A stretch of 64,000 bases of DNA from Mucilaginibacter gilvus (lineage in GTDB: Bacteria; Bacteroidota; Bacteroidia; Sphingobacteriales; Sphingobacteriaceae). This document shows, one piece after another, positions 1 to 7,768 of the stretch. The stretch spans positions 310,001 to 374,000 of the forward strand of contig NZ_SBIW01000001.1 of NCBI RefSeq assembly GCF_004054195.1, written 5' to 3'. How positions within the stretch are numbered: the first letter of the stretch is position 1; every line of letters starts with the position of its first letter. The notes under the pieces were generated by a model. The model saw only the letters and a program-made list of their open reading frames with translations, was not told the origin of the DNA and did not search any database. A program made the position numbers and the translations under genes.

Positions 1-91
1 GCAAATGTCGCCTCAGAAGGCTGGCGCGTTAAAACCTGCCGCTGATAAACCGGCGGTAACAGACACAACTAAACAAGGAACTAAAGAATAA
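1..91 (+). CDS. C-terminal tail of an upstream protein (partial)
   Basis: The frame beginning at base 2 is open from the window edge to a TAA at 89-91 and encodes 29 residues rich in Lys, Ala, Pro and Thr, ending in KQGTKE. Only this low-complexity tail is visible, so the function cannot be read from it. In related Sphingobacteriaceae the gene before this receptor is, from memory, often a large tetratricopeptide-repeat outer-membrane protein. That identity is an inference. The stop lies 14 bases before the receptor start, which suggests one transcript. Confidence 0.6.
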   Translation, partial: QMSPQKAGALKPAADKPAVTDTTKQGTKE

Positions 92-105
92 AAGAGGAAC
101 AAGCA

Positions 106-1953
106 ATGAACACAAGATACACCTACATACTGCTCGCCTTGTTAATGAGTTTTTTCTTTGTCCCGGCAAGTGCGCAAACAAAGAAACCGGCTGCAAAAAA
201 ACCCGCCGCTAAAACAGTTCAGAAACCGGTAGCTAAAAAGAAACCGGCTAAGGCAGTTCCTGTAGTACAAAAATCATCGGCCAAGAACCTGGGCGATGCA
301 GCTTCTACCGTTACGGTAGATACCACCAAAAAAGGCGGACAAAACAAACCGAATAATACGCCAGGGGCCGGCCTTACAGAAGAGATAGTAGTTACCACAG
401 CTTACAAACCGGTATTGGCCGAGGCGGTAAAAATACGCCGCAACCCAAATCTCGAAGAGGCATCGCCTTTTAAAGCGCCTTTGGCTTACGCCCCTATCGA
501 CAAAAAGCTGCAGCAGGATAATAACATTGGCGAATTGGAGGCCATGAAACGCCCCGCCGAGCAAGATTCTGTATTGATCAATAACTATGTAAAAGTGGGT
601 GCCGGAAGCTTAAAAACCACATACGGCGAGGCTTATTTTGCCAACGGTCGCGATGAAGCGTTGCAGGTTGGCGGCTTTTTAAAGCATTTTGCACAAGCCG
701 GCAACCAGTACAAGCAAAACGAGATCAGGGATGAGATTGGCGTTTTCGGTAAAAGCATCAACGCTGAAAACACTATCAGCGGACGGATCAGCTACAAACG
801 GCACGGCACATATTTTTATGGCGATAACACTTCCGGGGTTGCCCCTGCCGCTTACGTTTTCGATCCGCAGAAGCAAACTTTTAACACCATAGGTGCCGAG
901 GCTGAACTGGCTAAAAACTATAAAGACGTGGAGAACGATTTCACCTACGCCTTAAAGCTAAAGGGCTATATTTTCAGCAACGCCTACAAGGCCAAGGAGA
1001 ATAACATCATTTTATCGGGCTTTGTAAACCAAACGGTAAAACAGTTTTACGCGGGCCTGGCCGGTTCATTGGACATTAGCACCCAAAAGGATGCGCTTTA
1101 TTCTCTGAATAACAATATTGTAAGGGCAAACCCTTACATCAAGTTCCAGGGCGAAAACTATAAAATTGACGCGGGTATCAACATAGCCAAAGAGTTTGGC
1201 CTTTCTGACAGGTTCTTCATCTTCCCGGCCGCTAAATTAGAGTACCAGATAGTACCGAAATATGTGCGCTTATTTGCCGAAGCCAAGGGTGACGTAAACC
1301 GCGCCTCGTTACTGGAGTATACTGATGTAAACCCTTTCCTGGGCGAAAATATCAACCTTATAAACTCGGTAGATCAGCTGGATGTCACCGTTGGGCTGAA
1401 GGGAACCCTTGCTCCTGGTTTGAGCTTTAAAGCAGCCATTTTCCGCAACAGCATAAAAAACCTTCGACTCTTTGTAAACGATTTTGCTAACACCGGTAAC
1501 AAATACGGCGTTATTTACGATGGCGGTAAAACACGCATCAGTGGATTTAACGGCGAACTAAACTTTAAAGCAGCCGATTTCGATCTGTTTGGCCGTGTAG
1601 AATTTAAAGATTACAAGATGGCAACTGAGGCTGAACCATGGAATTTGCCAACCTTTAAGTTAACCGCAGGTACCGTGATCCACATCAGCAATACGGTAGA
1701 TATAAACGGTTCTTTGATGTTCCGTGGTTCCACGCAGGATAGGCCGCTTGGTGCAGGTGGGTTATCGTCAACACCCGTGAGTTCTAATATAGCGTCTTTT
1801 GCCGACCTGAGCGGTGGGGCCACATACAAGGTGAATAAAAAGTTTTCGGTATTTGTACAGGTAAATAATATACTAAGCACTACTAACCAAACCTGGCTTT
1901 ATTACCCAAATTATGGGCTTAATGTGTTTGGCGGAGTGGGTTATGCTTTTTAA
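106..1953 (+). CDS. TonB-dependent receptor-like outer-membrane beta-barrel protein
   Basis: The 615-residue protein has a signal peptide at about 1-23 (cleavage near SASA/Q) and a Lys/Ala/Pro-rich spacer to about residue 60. A TonB-box-like segment, EIVVTTAYKP, lies near residue 93. The rest alternates amphipathic strands and ends in Phe (GVGYAF), as outer-membrane barrels do. No clear full-length plug domain can be read between the box and the barrel, so it is shorter than classical 700-1100-residue receptors. ExbB, ExbD and TonB follow in the same direction, so this is probably a dedicated client or partner of that energy-coupling complex. The substrate is unknown. Confidence 0.75.
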   Translation: MNTRYTYILLALLMSFFFVPASAQTKKPAAKKPAAKTVQKPVAKKKPAKAVPVVQKSSAKNLGDAASTVTVDTTKKGGQNKPNNTPGAGLTEEIVVTTAYKPVLAEAVKIRRNPNLEEASPFKAPLAYAPIDKKLQQDNNIGELEAMKRPAEQDSVLINNYVKVGAGSLKTTYGEAYFANGRDEALQVGGFLKHFAQAGNQYKQNEIRDEIGVFGKSINAENTISGRISYKRHGTYFYGDNTSGVAPAAYVFDPQKQTFNTIGAEAELAKNYKDVENDFTYALKLKGYIFSNAYKAKENNIILSGFVNQTVKQFYAGLAGSLDISTQKDALYSLNNNIVRANPYIKFQGENYKIDAGINIAKEFGLSDRFFIFPAAKLEYQIVPKYVRLFAEAKGDVNRASLLEYTDVNPFLGENINLINSVDQLDVTVGLKGTLAPGLSFKAAIFRNSIKNLRLFVNDFANTGNKYGVIYDGGKTRISGFNGELNFKAADFDLFGRVEFKDYKMATEAEPWNLPTFKLTAGTVIHISNTVDINGSLMFRGSTQDRPLGAGGLSSTPVSSNIASFADLSGGATYKVNKKFSVFVQVNNILSTTNQTWLYYPNYGLNVFGGVGYAF

Positions 1954-1991
1954 GCTTTTTGATGTTTTATAATTATCCGTACTTTTAGCGA

Positions 1992-3092
1992 ATGGATGTA
2001 GGCTACTATATAAGCGAATTGCTTGGGCAGCACGGCGATGTAAACGTGCCGGGGCTTGGCTATTTTGCTCATACCCGTGTAAACGGCTATTATAACGATA
2101 GAGAGGGCAAATTTTACCCTCCTGGTTATAGCGTACAGTTCGATCCGCAATATTTAGACGATGACGCCTTGGCTATCCATATTGCCGAAAAGAAAAAGAT
2201 CTCGGTAGCATCATCCAAGTACTTTACCGAAAAATTTGTATTGACTCTGAAACAGCAGGCTGCAATAGGCGAAACAGCGCTTGCCGATCTGGGCTGGTTC
2301 ACCATGTATAATTTACAGCTTATTTTTAGGCCCAATAGCGTTACCAGTACCGACCCTGAGTTTTTTGGATACCCGACTATCAAGCTGCACAAATTAGGGA
2401 AACAATCTGTTATTGAGCACCATGAGCCGGGAGAGCCCACGTACAGCCCCGATGCCGCAGCACAGCCGCAATACAATCCGCAACCATATATTCCCGGGGA
2501 ACAATACCAAACCGAAGAGGAACAGGAAGAATACCTGATAGAACTCACCCGCAAAAAGCGCCGTAAAACTACCTGGGTATTTATTTTACTCACGCTTATA
2601 ACTACCGCGCTTGCTGTATATATGGTAAAAAGGTACGACCCTGAATCGTTTAAATTTTCGTTCGGATCGAAAGAAAAGGAACCGGCAAAGGCTCCAATAA
2701 TTTTGGAAACAATTGATACCGGCAAAACAAAAGCTGATACAGATTCTGTGTCGATGATACGTAATATAAAGCCGGATTCCGCAACAAGTACTGCAATAGC
2801 CGCCCCTGTAAAAGAGGTTTCATCACTACAGCGCTATGAGGTTATTGCCGGTTCGTTTAAAAGCCTTGCCCAAGCGGGCAAAGCAATTTTAATGTTTAAA
2901 ATAGCAGGACTGGATAGCGCGAAAATAGTTCCCGACGCTCCGGGCAGACGCTTTAAAGTTTCCGTAGGTACTTTTATTACCAAAGAAAAGGCTGATGCCT
3001 TAAAGCAAAGTTTAATAACTGCAAAAAAAATAAAACCCGATTCCTATACATTACCTATTAACCCGAAAATAGTGGTAAAACAGCCGCGGTAA
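1992..3092 (+). CDS. HU-like (CCDC81-type) and SPOR domain membrane protein
   Basis: The 366-residue protein begins with two HU-fold-like modules of the bacterial CCDC81 type (about 1-60 and 65-130, with motifs VPGLGYF and ALADLGWF). A charged, Pro/Gln-rich linker follows, then one membrane helix at about 193-213 (WVFILLTLITTALAVYMV). The C-terminal SPOR domain spans about 280-355 (YEVIAGSFKS...RFKVSVGTF). SPOR domains bind denuded peptidoglycan glycans at division sites. The topology puts the HU part in the cytoplasm and SPOR in the periplasm. It lies between the receptor and exbB, 38 bases after the receptor stop. I infer an envelope or division-linked role, and DNA binding by the HU part is unproven. 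Confidence 0.8.
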   Translation: MDVGYYISELLGQHGDVNVPGLGYFAHTRVNGYYNDREGKFYPPGYSVQFDPQYLDDDALAIHIAEKKKISVASSKYFTEKFVLTLKQQAAIGETALADLGWFTMYNLQLIFRPNSVTSTDPEFFGYPTIKLHKLGKQSVIEHHEPGEPTYSPDAAAQPQYNPQPYIPGEQYQTEEEQEEYLIELTRKKRRKTTWVFILLTLITTALAVYMVKRYDPESFKFSFGSKEKEPAKAPIILETIDTGKTKADTDSVSMIRNIKPDSATSTAIAAPVKEVSSLQRYEVIAGSFKSLAQAGKAILMFKIAGLDSAKIVPDAPGRRFKVSVGTFITKEKADALKQSLITAKKIKPDSYTLPINPKIVVKQPR

Positions 3093-3143
3093 AAAATTAG
3101 TCCGCATGTATTTCCTCTAAAATAAATCCAGAAACAACAACAA

Positions 3144-3857
3144 ATGACTTTATTATTCGCCCAGGTTACAGATACAGCAACAAAGCTGATAGATACAGCA
3201 AAACAGGCAGGCCAGCAATTGGCGCAGATCCCTGATGAAGAACTACGCTTTGGCGACCTGCTTATAAAAGGTGGCTGGGTGATGATACCCATTGGTATAC
3301 TGGCCGTATTGGGCCTCGTGATATTTTTCGAACGCTTTTTTACTATCCGCAAAGCCTCTAAGGACGAGTCGCACCTCATGATCCAGGTTCGGGCCAGCAT
3401 CATGTCGGGCAATTTAGAGTCGGCCATTGCTATCTGTAAAAACAGCAACTCGCCGCTTGGCCGTATGCTGCAAAAAGGGCTTTTACGCATTGGCCGCCCC
3501 ATCAAAGATATCGAAGGCGCTATCGAAAATATTGGCAAGCTGGAAGTATCCAAACTGGAGAAAAATATCGGCATTATTGGCATTGTGGCCGGTATTGCAC
3601 CCATGTTCGGCTTCCTGGGTACCATCGCGGGCGTTATCAAGATCTTTTATGATATTTCCAAAACGGATAACATCAGCATGGGGGTAATTTCCGGTGGTTT
3701 ATATGTGAAGATGGTTACATCGGCAGCGGGTTTGTTTGTAGGTATCATCGCTTATGTGTGTTACCATATTTTAAATATGATGGTTGATAAGGTGATCTTA
3801 AAGCTGGAAACCGATGCCATTGAGTTTATTGACCTGTTAGAGGAGCCAAGCAAATGA
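3144..3857 (+). CDS. exbB: MotA/TolQ/ExbB proton-channel family protein
   Basis: The 237-residue membrane protein has the ExbB/TolQ layout: one helix near 43-63 (VMIPIGILAVLGLVIFF), a large cytoplasmic loop with the family segment LEKNIGIIGIVAGIAPMFGFLG, and helices near 140-165 and 188-210. ExbB pentamers form the proton channel that drives TonB or TolA across the inner membrane. An ATGA overlap of 4 bases with the next gene (3854-3857) indicates translational coupling to ExbD. Having exbD and tonB downstream favours ExbB over TolQ, since no tolA, tolB or pal is seen here. Confidence 0.9.
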   Translation: MTLLFAQVTDTATKLIDTAKQAGQQLAQIPDEELRFGDLLIKGGWVMIPIGILAVLGLVIFFERFFTIRKASKDESHLMIQVRASIMSGNLESAIAICKNSNSPLGRMLQKGLLRIGRPIKDIEGAIENIGKLEVSKLEKNIGIIGIVAGIAPMFGFLGTIAGVIKIFYDISKTDNISMGVISGGLYVKMVTSAAGLFVGIIAYVCYHILNMMVDKVILKLETDAIEFIDLLEEPSK

Positions 3858-4255
3858 ATTTAAGAAAGAGAAAACGCGGTGCATCAGCAGAGGTACACAC
3901 CTCGGCCATGAATGATATCATGTTCTTCCTGCTTTTGTTCTTTTTGATAGCATCTACGGTTACTAACCCAAACGTTATTAAACTGATGCTGCCAAAATCA
4001 TCAAGCGGGCAATCGGTATCTAAAAAAACGATCAATGTTTCTATAGACAAGGATCTGAAGTACACCGTTGATAAAAAAGAAGTCCCCGTTGCCGACCTAC
4101 CCACCGTAATTGGCAACTACAAAAAACTGGCAAGCGAATTGACGATAGTACTATATGTAGACCGCACTGTTGCCATACAGGATGTAGTACAGGTAATGGA
4201 TATAGCACAAAAACTAAATATAAAACTGGTACTGGCAACGGAACCGAAAGGATAA
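3854..4255 (+). CDS. exbD: ExbD/TolR family biopolymer transport protein
   Basis: The 133-residue protein has a short basic N-terminus (MNLRKRKRG), one membrane helix at about 21-38 and a periplasmic ExbD/TolR domain. Asp21, at the start of the helix (SAMNDIMFF), matches the conserved protonatable Asp of the family (Asp25 in E. coli ExbD). It works with ExbB as the force-generating stator for TonB. Its start overlaps the exbB stop by 4 bases. The repeat hairpin described next begins directly after its stop. Confidence 0.9.
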   Translation: MNLRKRKRGASAEVHTSAMNDIMFFLLLFFLIASTVTNPNVIKLMLPKSSSGQSVSKKTINVSIDKDLKYTVDKKEVPVADLPTVIGNYKKLASELTIVLYVDRTVAIQDVVQVMDIAQKLNIKLVLATEPKG

Positions 4256-4310
4256 AAGTGGCGGTTGCAGTAGCAGTAATAATGCAAATAACTGCTACTG
4301 CAACCGCTAC
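4256..4310. repeat. Solo inverted-repeat element between exbD and tonB
   Basis: GCGGTTGCAGTAGCAG at 4261-4276 pairs perfectly (16 bp) with CTGCTACTGCAACCGC at 4292-4307 across a 15-base AT-rich loop. The left arm, with its flank AAGTG, matches 19 of 21 bases of the repeat that follows the tonB stop at 5147. It starts right after the exbD stop codon. There is no T-run, so it is not an obvious intrinsic terminator, although the hairpin could still affect relative expression of exbD and tonB. Confidence 0.85.
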
Positions 4311-4325
4311 TACCAACTAAGAAAA

Positions 4326-5141
4326 ATGGACTACAGGGAACAAAATAATTATCCGAAAGCGTTTGCTGCAACAGGTGTGATACTTACCGTGGTGATTGCC
4401 CTGTGCTATTTTATCGTGTTTCAAACTCCACCAAAGGATGAGGACGGTACCGGCGGTATATTGGTAAATTACGGCACGGTAGACGAAGGTACCGGCAGCG
4501 ATTATATGAGCATTGAGGAACCATCTGTTGCCGAAAACGCTAATAAAACCAAACCGGATAAAGTAACCGAAACCCCGCCTACGGAAGAAAAACAGGAAGT
4601 AGATAACAGCGATAAAAACGTAGTTACCCAAATTAACGAAGATGCGCCCGAAGTAGTTGCAAACTCCAAAGCACCAAGCAAAACGGTAGCCACACAACCG
4701 GTAACAAAACCTGTAGCCGCGCCAAAAGTTAACCAAAACGCGCTCTATAAAGGCAAAACTAATAACGGCACCGGCGAAGGCGACGGAACCGGCAGCACAC
4801 CCGGCAACCAGGGTAAAACCACCGGAACAACGCTTACCAACAATTATAACGGCACAGGCAGCGGCAACGGCGGCAACCTTAACCTTACCCAACGAGCCTT
4901 TGTAAGCCGCCCAAGCGTAAGCGACGATAAACGCCATAGCGGCAAGGTTGTTGTGGATATCACCGTAGATAAAAATGGGCGGGTAGTAACCGCGACAGCC
5001 GGGGCACGCGGCACCACCATTACAGATGCCGCCCTGCTGCAGAAATGCGAAGAGGCCCTGCTTAATTCTCAATTCAATTCATCAGATACCGCGCCGGACA
5101 GCCAACGGGGAACGATGACGTTTGTGTTTAAGCTGAACTAA
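4326..5141 (+). CDS. tonB: TonB-family energy transducer
   Basis: The 271-residue protein has a short cytoplasmic N-terminus and one membrane helix at about 12-32. A long periplasmic linker is rich in Gly, Thr, Asn and Lys rather than the classical Pro-Lys repeats. The C-terminal TonB-like domain spans about 195-271 (GKVVVDITVDKNGRV, then a helix, then TMTFVFKLN). TonB carries the proton-motive energy captured by ExbBD to outer-membrane receptors. It follows exbD after the 65-base repeat-bearing gap and closes the functional set before the S23 insertion. Confidence 0.85.
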   Translation: MDYREQNNYPKAFAATGVILTVVIALCYFIVFQTPPKDEDGTGGILVNYGTVDEGTGSDYMSIEEPSVAENANKTKPDKVTETPPTEEKQEVDNSDKNVVTQINEDAPEVVANSKAPSKTVATQPVTKPVAAPKVNQNALYKGKTNNGTGEGDGTGSTPGNQGKTTGTTLTNNYNGTGSGNGGNLNLTQRAFVSRPSVSDDKRHSGKVVVDITVDKNGRVVTATAGARGTTITDAALLQKCEEALLNSQFNSSDTAPDSQRGTMTFVFKLN

Positions 5142-5146
5142 GATTA

Positions 5147-5167
5147 AGTGGCGGTCGCAGTTGCAGT
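5147..5167. repeat. Left flanking repeat of the S23 gene
   Basis: This repeat begins a few bases after the tonB stop (5139-5141) and reads AGTGGCGGTCGCAGTTGCAG. GCAGTTGCAGT is an exact inverted match to the repeat at the 3' end of the S23 gene. AGTGGCGGTnGCAG also matches that repeat in inverted orientation at 13 of 14 bases. It is a direct repeat (19/21) of the left arm at 4257. Confidence 0.8.
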
Positions 5168-5238
5168 GTGCGAATTAAGATATTAGTTTGTAGTGCTGTA
5201 TTTTTTTAAGACGTTTGCTTAAATAATACGCTTTACCC

Positions 5239-5667
5239 ATGACCGGTAGTTTTAGAGACCTTAAGGTTTATCAATCGGCTTTCGAAGCAGCCAGAGCAAT
5301 ATTTCACCTTTCTAAAAAATTCCCTAAAGAAGAAACCTATTCCTTAACGGACCAAATCAGGCGTTCATCCAGGTCGGTATGTGCCAATATTGGAGAAGGG
5401 TATCGTAAAAGGATATACCCCAAGCATTTTACTTCGAAAATGACAGATGCCGATGGTGAGGCAACAGAAACCTCCATTTGGTTAGACTTTGCCTTAGATT
5501 GCGGCTATATAGAAAAGCAAAGCTATGACCTGCTATTTGCGAAATATGAAGAAATTGCAGGATGCTTAATGCTATGGCCAACAGCCCAGAAAAGTTCCCT
5601 CCGAAACCAAAGCCTTAAACACTTTACCGCTTTCCAAGACTGCTACCGCCACTGCAACTGCTACTGA
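5239..5667 (+). CDS. Four-helix bundle protein of the S23 / 23S rRNA intervening-sequence family
   Basis: The 142-residue protein shows the family signature: an N-terminal FRDLKVYQSAFE, then FPKEETYSLTDQIRRSSRSV and a NIGEGYRK segment, then two further helices. Proteins of this family occur inside 23S rRNA intervening sequences, as free-standing genes, and as the Avd accessory protein of diversity-generating retroelements. Most have no defined function. Here it interrupts the tonB-folC gap. Its last residues (CYRHCNCY) are encoded by the flanking repeat, which also carries the TGA stop. The body of the fold ends near residue 115, so the tail looks acquired. folC starts 4 bases after the stop. 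Confidence 0.85.
   Translation: MTGSFRDLKVYQSAFEAARAIFHLSKKFPKEETYSLTDQIRRSSRSVCANIGEGYRKRIYPKHFTSKMTDADGEATETSIWLDFALDCGYIEKQSYDLLFAKYEEIAGCLMLWPTAQKSSLRNQSLKHFTAFQDCYRHCNCY
5641..5667. repeat. Right flanking repeat, encodes the S23 C-terminus
   Basis: TGCTACCGCCACTGCAACTG followed by CTACTGA is the inverted partner of the 5147 repeat. It is read in frame as Cys-Tyr-Arg-His-Cys-Asn-Cys-Tyr-stop, so the repeat is both DNA boundary and coding tail. Confidence 0.8.
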
Positions 5668-5671
5668 AATA

Positions 5672-6979
5672 ATGAACTACAACGACACCCTCAATTACCT
5701 ATACACCCAACTGCCCATGTTTACGCGCGTGGGTGCCTCGGCCTTTAAAAAAGATCTGGATAACACCATTGCGCTTTGTGACAGGTTGGATAATCCGCAG
5801 CACAAATTTAAAAGCATCCACGTAGGCGGCACCAACGGGAAAGGTTCAACTTCGCATATGCTGGCGGCAATACTGCAAACGGCAGGCTATAAAACAGGCT
5901 TGTACACTTCACCCCATCTGAAGGATTTTAGGGAGCGGATCCGCATTAATGGCGAAATGATAAGCGAGCAAACCGTTGTTGATTTTGTGGCGGAACATCA
6001 AACCAATTTTGAAGAGATAGAGCCTTCTTTTTTTGAGATGACAGTTGCCTTGGCTTTTGATGTATTTGCAAAAGAACAGGTGGATATAGCACTGATAGAA
6101 GTAGGTTTAGGCGGCAGGCTCGATTCCACCAATATCATCACCCCGCTCCTCTCCGTGATAACCAATATTGGCTGGGACCACATGAACATCCTGGGCGATA
6201 CCCTGGAACTCATTGCATCCGAAAAGGCTGGCATTATAAAACCCGGCATACCAGTGGTGATAGGTGAGCATCAGCCGGAGGTATCGGAAGTTTTTTTGAA
6301 TAAGGCAAAAAAGGGGAACAGCCCCATTGAGTTCGCTTCTGAAGAATGGGATGTATTATCAGAAAGCAGCGATTTGAATTTACTGTCTGTAGAGATTCAA
6401 AGACAAGTGCTGCCCACTTTTGCATTTTCGGAAGAACCCATATTTACATTTCAGCTCGACCTGCCCGGCAGCTACCAGGTAAAAAACCTGAAGACCGTTT
6501 TAACAGCAGTAGAAGAACTGCGCAATCGGGGTTTTAATATTACCGATGAGCACCTCTCCACCGCGCTTCAAAGCGTTAAAAGACTAACCGGCTTGCACGG
6601 CCGTTGGGAAGTGATCAATACCACCCCTCTTACCATTTGCGATACCGGCCACAACCCAGAGGGGATTGCGGAAGTATTAAAGAACATAGCCTCGGTAACC
6701 TACAAACAACTGCACTTTGTAATAGGTATGGTGAACGATAAGGACATTACCAAGGTGCTGGCCATGTTACCAAAAAAGGCCATATACTATTTCTGCAAGC
6801 CCGATATCCCCCGGGGATTGGAAGCTGAAAGTTTAAAGCAAAAAGCAGAAAGCGTTGGGCTGAATGGCGTGGCTTACGCATCGGTAAAAGACGCCTTAAA
6901 AGCCGCGCAAACTGCCGCTACGGACAATGATTTGGTATTTGTTGGTGGAAGTACGTTTGTGGTAGCGGAGGCGGTATAA
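5672..6979 (+). CDS. folC: Bifunctional folylpolyglutamate synthase / dihydrofolate synthase
   Basis: The 435-residue cytoplasmic Mur-ligase-family enzyme adds glutamate to dihydropteroate and folates using ATP. The P-loop GGTNGKGS lies at residues 52-59. The family segments GYKTGLYTSPHL, EVGLGGRLDSTN and NIGWDHMNILG follow in order. The C-terminal ligase domain contains GRWEVI and DTGHNPEG. Length fits the family (about 420-440). It starts 4 bases after the S23 stop, so it may depend on read-through from the tonB operon, and the gene order tonB-folC would be contiguous without the S23 element. Confidence 0.93.
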   Translation: MNYNDTLNYLYTQLPMFTRVGASAFKKDLDNTIALCDRLDNPQHKFKSIHVGGTNGKGSTSHMLAAILQTAGYKTGLYTSPHLKDFRERIRINGEMISEQTVVDFVAEHQTNFEEIEPSFFEMTVALAFDVFAKEQVDIALIEVGLGGRLDSTNIITPLLSVITNIGWDHMNILGDTLELIASEKAGIIKPGIPVVIGEHQPEVSEVFLNKAKKGNSPIEFASEEWDVLSESSDLNLLSVEIQRQVLPTFAFSEEPIFTFQLDLPGSYQVKNLKTVLTAVEELRNRGFNITDEHLSTALQSVKRLTGLHGRWEVINTTPLTICDTGHNPEGIAEVLKNIASVTYKQLHFVIGMVNDKDITKVLAMLPKKAIYYFCKPDIPRGLEAESLKQKAESVGLNGVAYASVKDALKAAQTAATDNDLVFVGGSTFVVAEAV

Positions 6980-6994
6980 CACTCATGACAAATT

Positions 6995-7068
6995 GTGTGA
7001 TGGGTCATGGTGAGCGCGTCGAACCATAGCGGGTAGGCCAGCCCCCCTTCGACAAGCTCAGGATGACC
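6995..7068. repeat. Diverged copy of the TTCGACAAGCTCAG dispersed repeat
   Basis: This copy lies between the stops of folC and the minus-strand acetyltransferase. It contains GTCATGGTGAG followed by a CGAACCAT motif, then CTTCGACAAGCTCAGGATGAC at 7047-7067. The same two blocks, in the same order, make up the 82-base tandem units at 11993-12156. Confidence 0.7.
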
Positions 7069-7092
7069 CTACGCTCTTCATCATTTCCTTGT

Positions 7093-7617
7093 TCAGAAAT
7101 CGCGGGTTACCTTATACCAATTATGCTTCACCCCATCATGCTCAAACTCCTCCACAAACTTTAACCCGGCTTTTTGCAGGGCTTTGTTCGACGCGATATT
7201 ATCCACATCGGCCATGCCGTACATTTCTTTTAGTTTCAATACCTCAAAGCCATATTTTACCGATGCTATAGCTGCTTCGGTAGCGTAACATTTGCCCCAG
7301 TAGTGTTTGATGAAGCGGTAACCCAAATCGTAAAAATTGCTGTGCCCGTTACGGGTTTCGGTCATAAACTTTAGTCCGGCCCAACCGATGAACTCACCTG
7401 TAGCTTTTTCAATAACCACCCATCGGCCTATGCCGTTGGTAACGTATTGTTGCCTGACGTGGCCGATCATATCTCTTGCCTGCTGCATTGTTGTAATAGG
7501 TTTGTTGCCGAGGTAGCGGTGTACATCGCGGTCGCTGTCCAGTTCGAACATCGCTTGCTCATCGCTGGGCAATAGTTCACGTAAAATAAGGCGTTCGGTT
7601 TCCGCGAAGATCTGCAT
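7093..7617 (-). CDS. GNAT N-acetyltransferase, RimJ/RimL-like
   Basis: The 174-residue protein begins TERLILREL near its N-terminus and has the middle-region segments FIGWAGLKF and GYRFIKHYWGKCYATEA, typical of the RimJ/RimL (Acetyltransf_3) group that uses acetyl-CoA. I start it at the ATG at 7617. The frame stays open for another 39 codons upstream, but that stretch is the AT-rich inverted repeat at 7626-7732 and reads as a basic, low-complexity sequence. The target (ribosomal protein, small molecule or other) cannot be read from the sequence. Confidence 0.85.
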   Translation of the reverse strand: MQIFAETERLILRELLPSDEQAMFELDSDRDVHRYLGNKPITTMQQARDMIGHVRQQYVTNGIGRWVVIEKATGEFIGWAGLKFMTETRNGHSNFYDLGYRFIKHYWGKCYATEAAIASVKYGFEVLKLKEMYGMADVDNIASNKALQKAGLKFVEEFEHDGVKHNWYKVTRDF

Positions 7618-7625
7618 AGTGGTTG

Positions 7626-7732
7626 GTCTGAGCTCGAATGAAACGAATTTAAGGAATTTATTGAATGGGAACTTTGCTACTTCTCTATAAATTCTGCTCT
7701 TTCTAAAAATTCGTTTAATTCGAGTTTGAAAC
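7626..7732. repeat. Inverted repeat of the CTCGAATTAAACGAATTT family
   Basis: The arm CTCGAATGAAACGAATTT at 7633-7650 pairs with its reverse complement at 7707-7724 (17 of 18). The same core occurs at 61141-61158 with an inverted arm at 61205. It sits between divergently transcribed genes and accounts for the spurious N-terminal extension of the acetyltransferase frame. Confidence 0.8.
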
Positions 7733-7768
7733 AAAAAATCCTATTTTTATCGCCATAAACCAAACAAC

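Noticed and set aside
5239..5667. The S23 gene as part of a 23S rRNA intervening sequence or a diversity-generating retroelement
   Set aside because: No rRNA sequence, reverse transcriptase or template/variable repeat pair is present around it.
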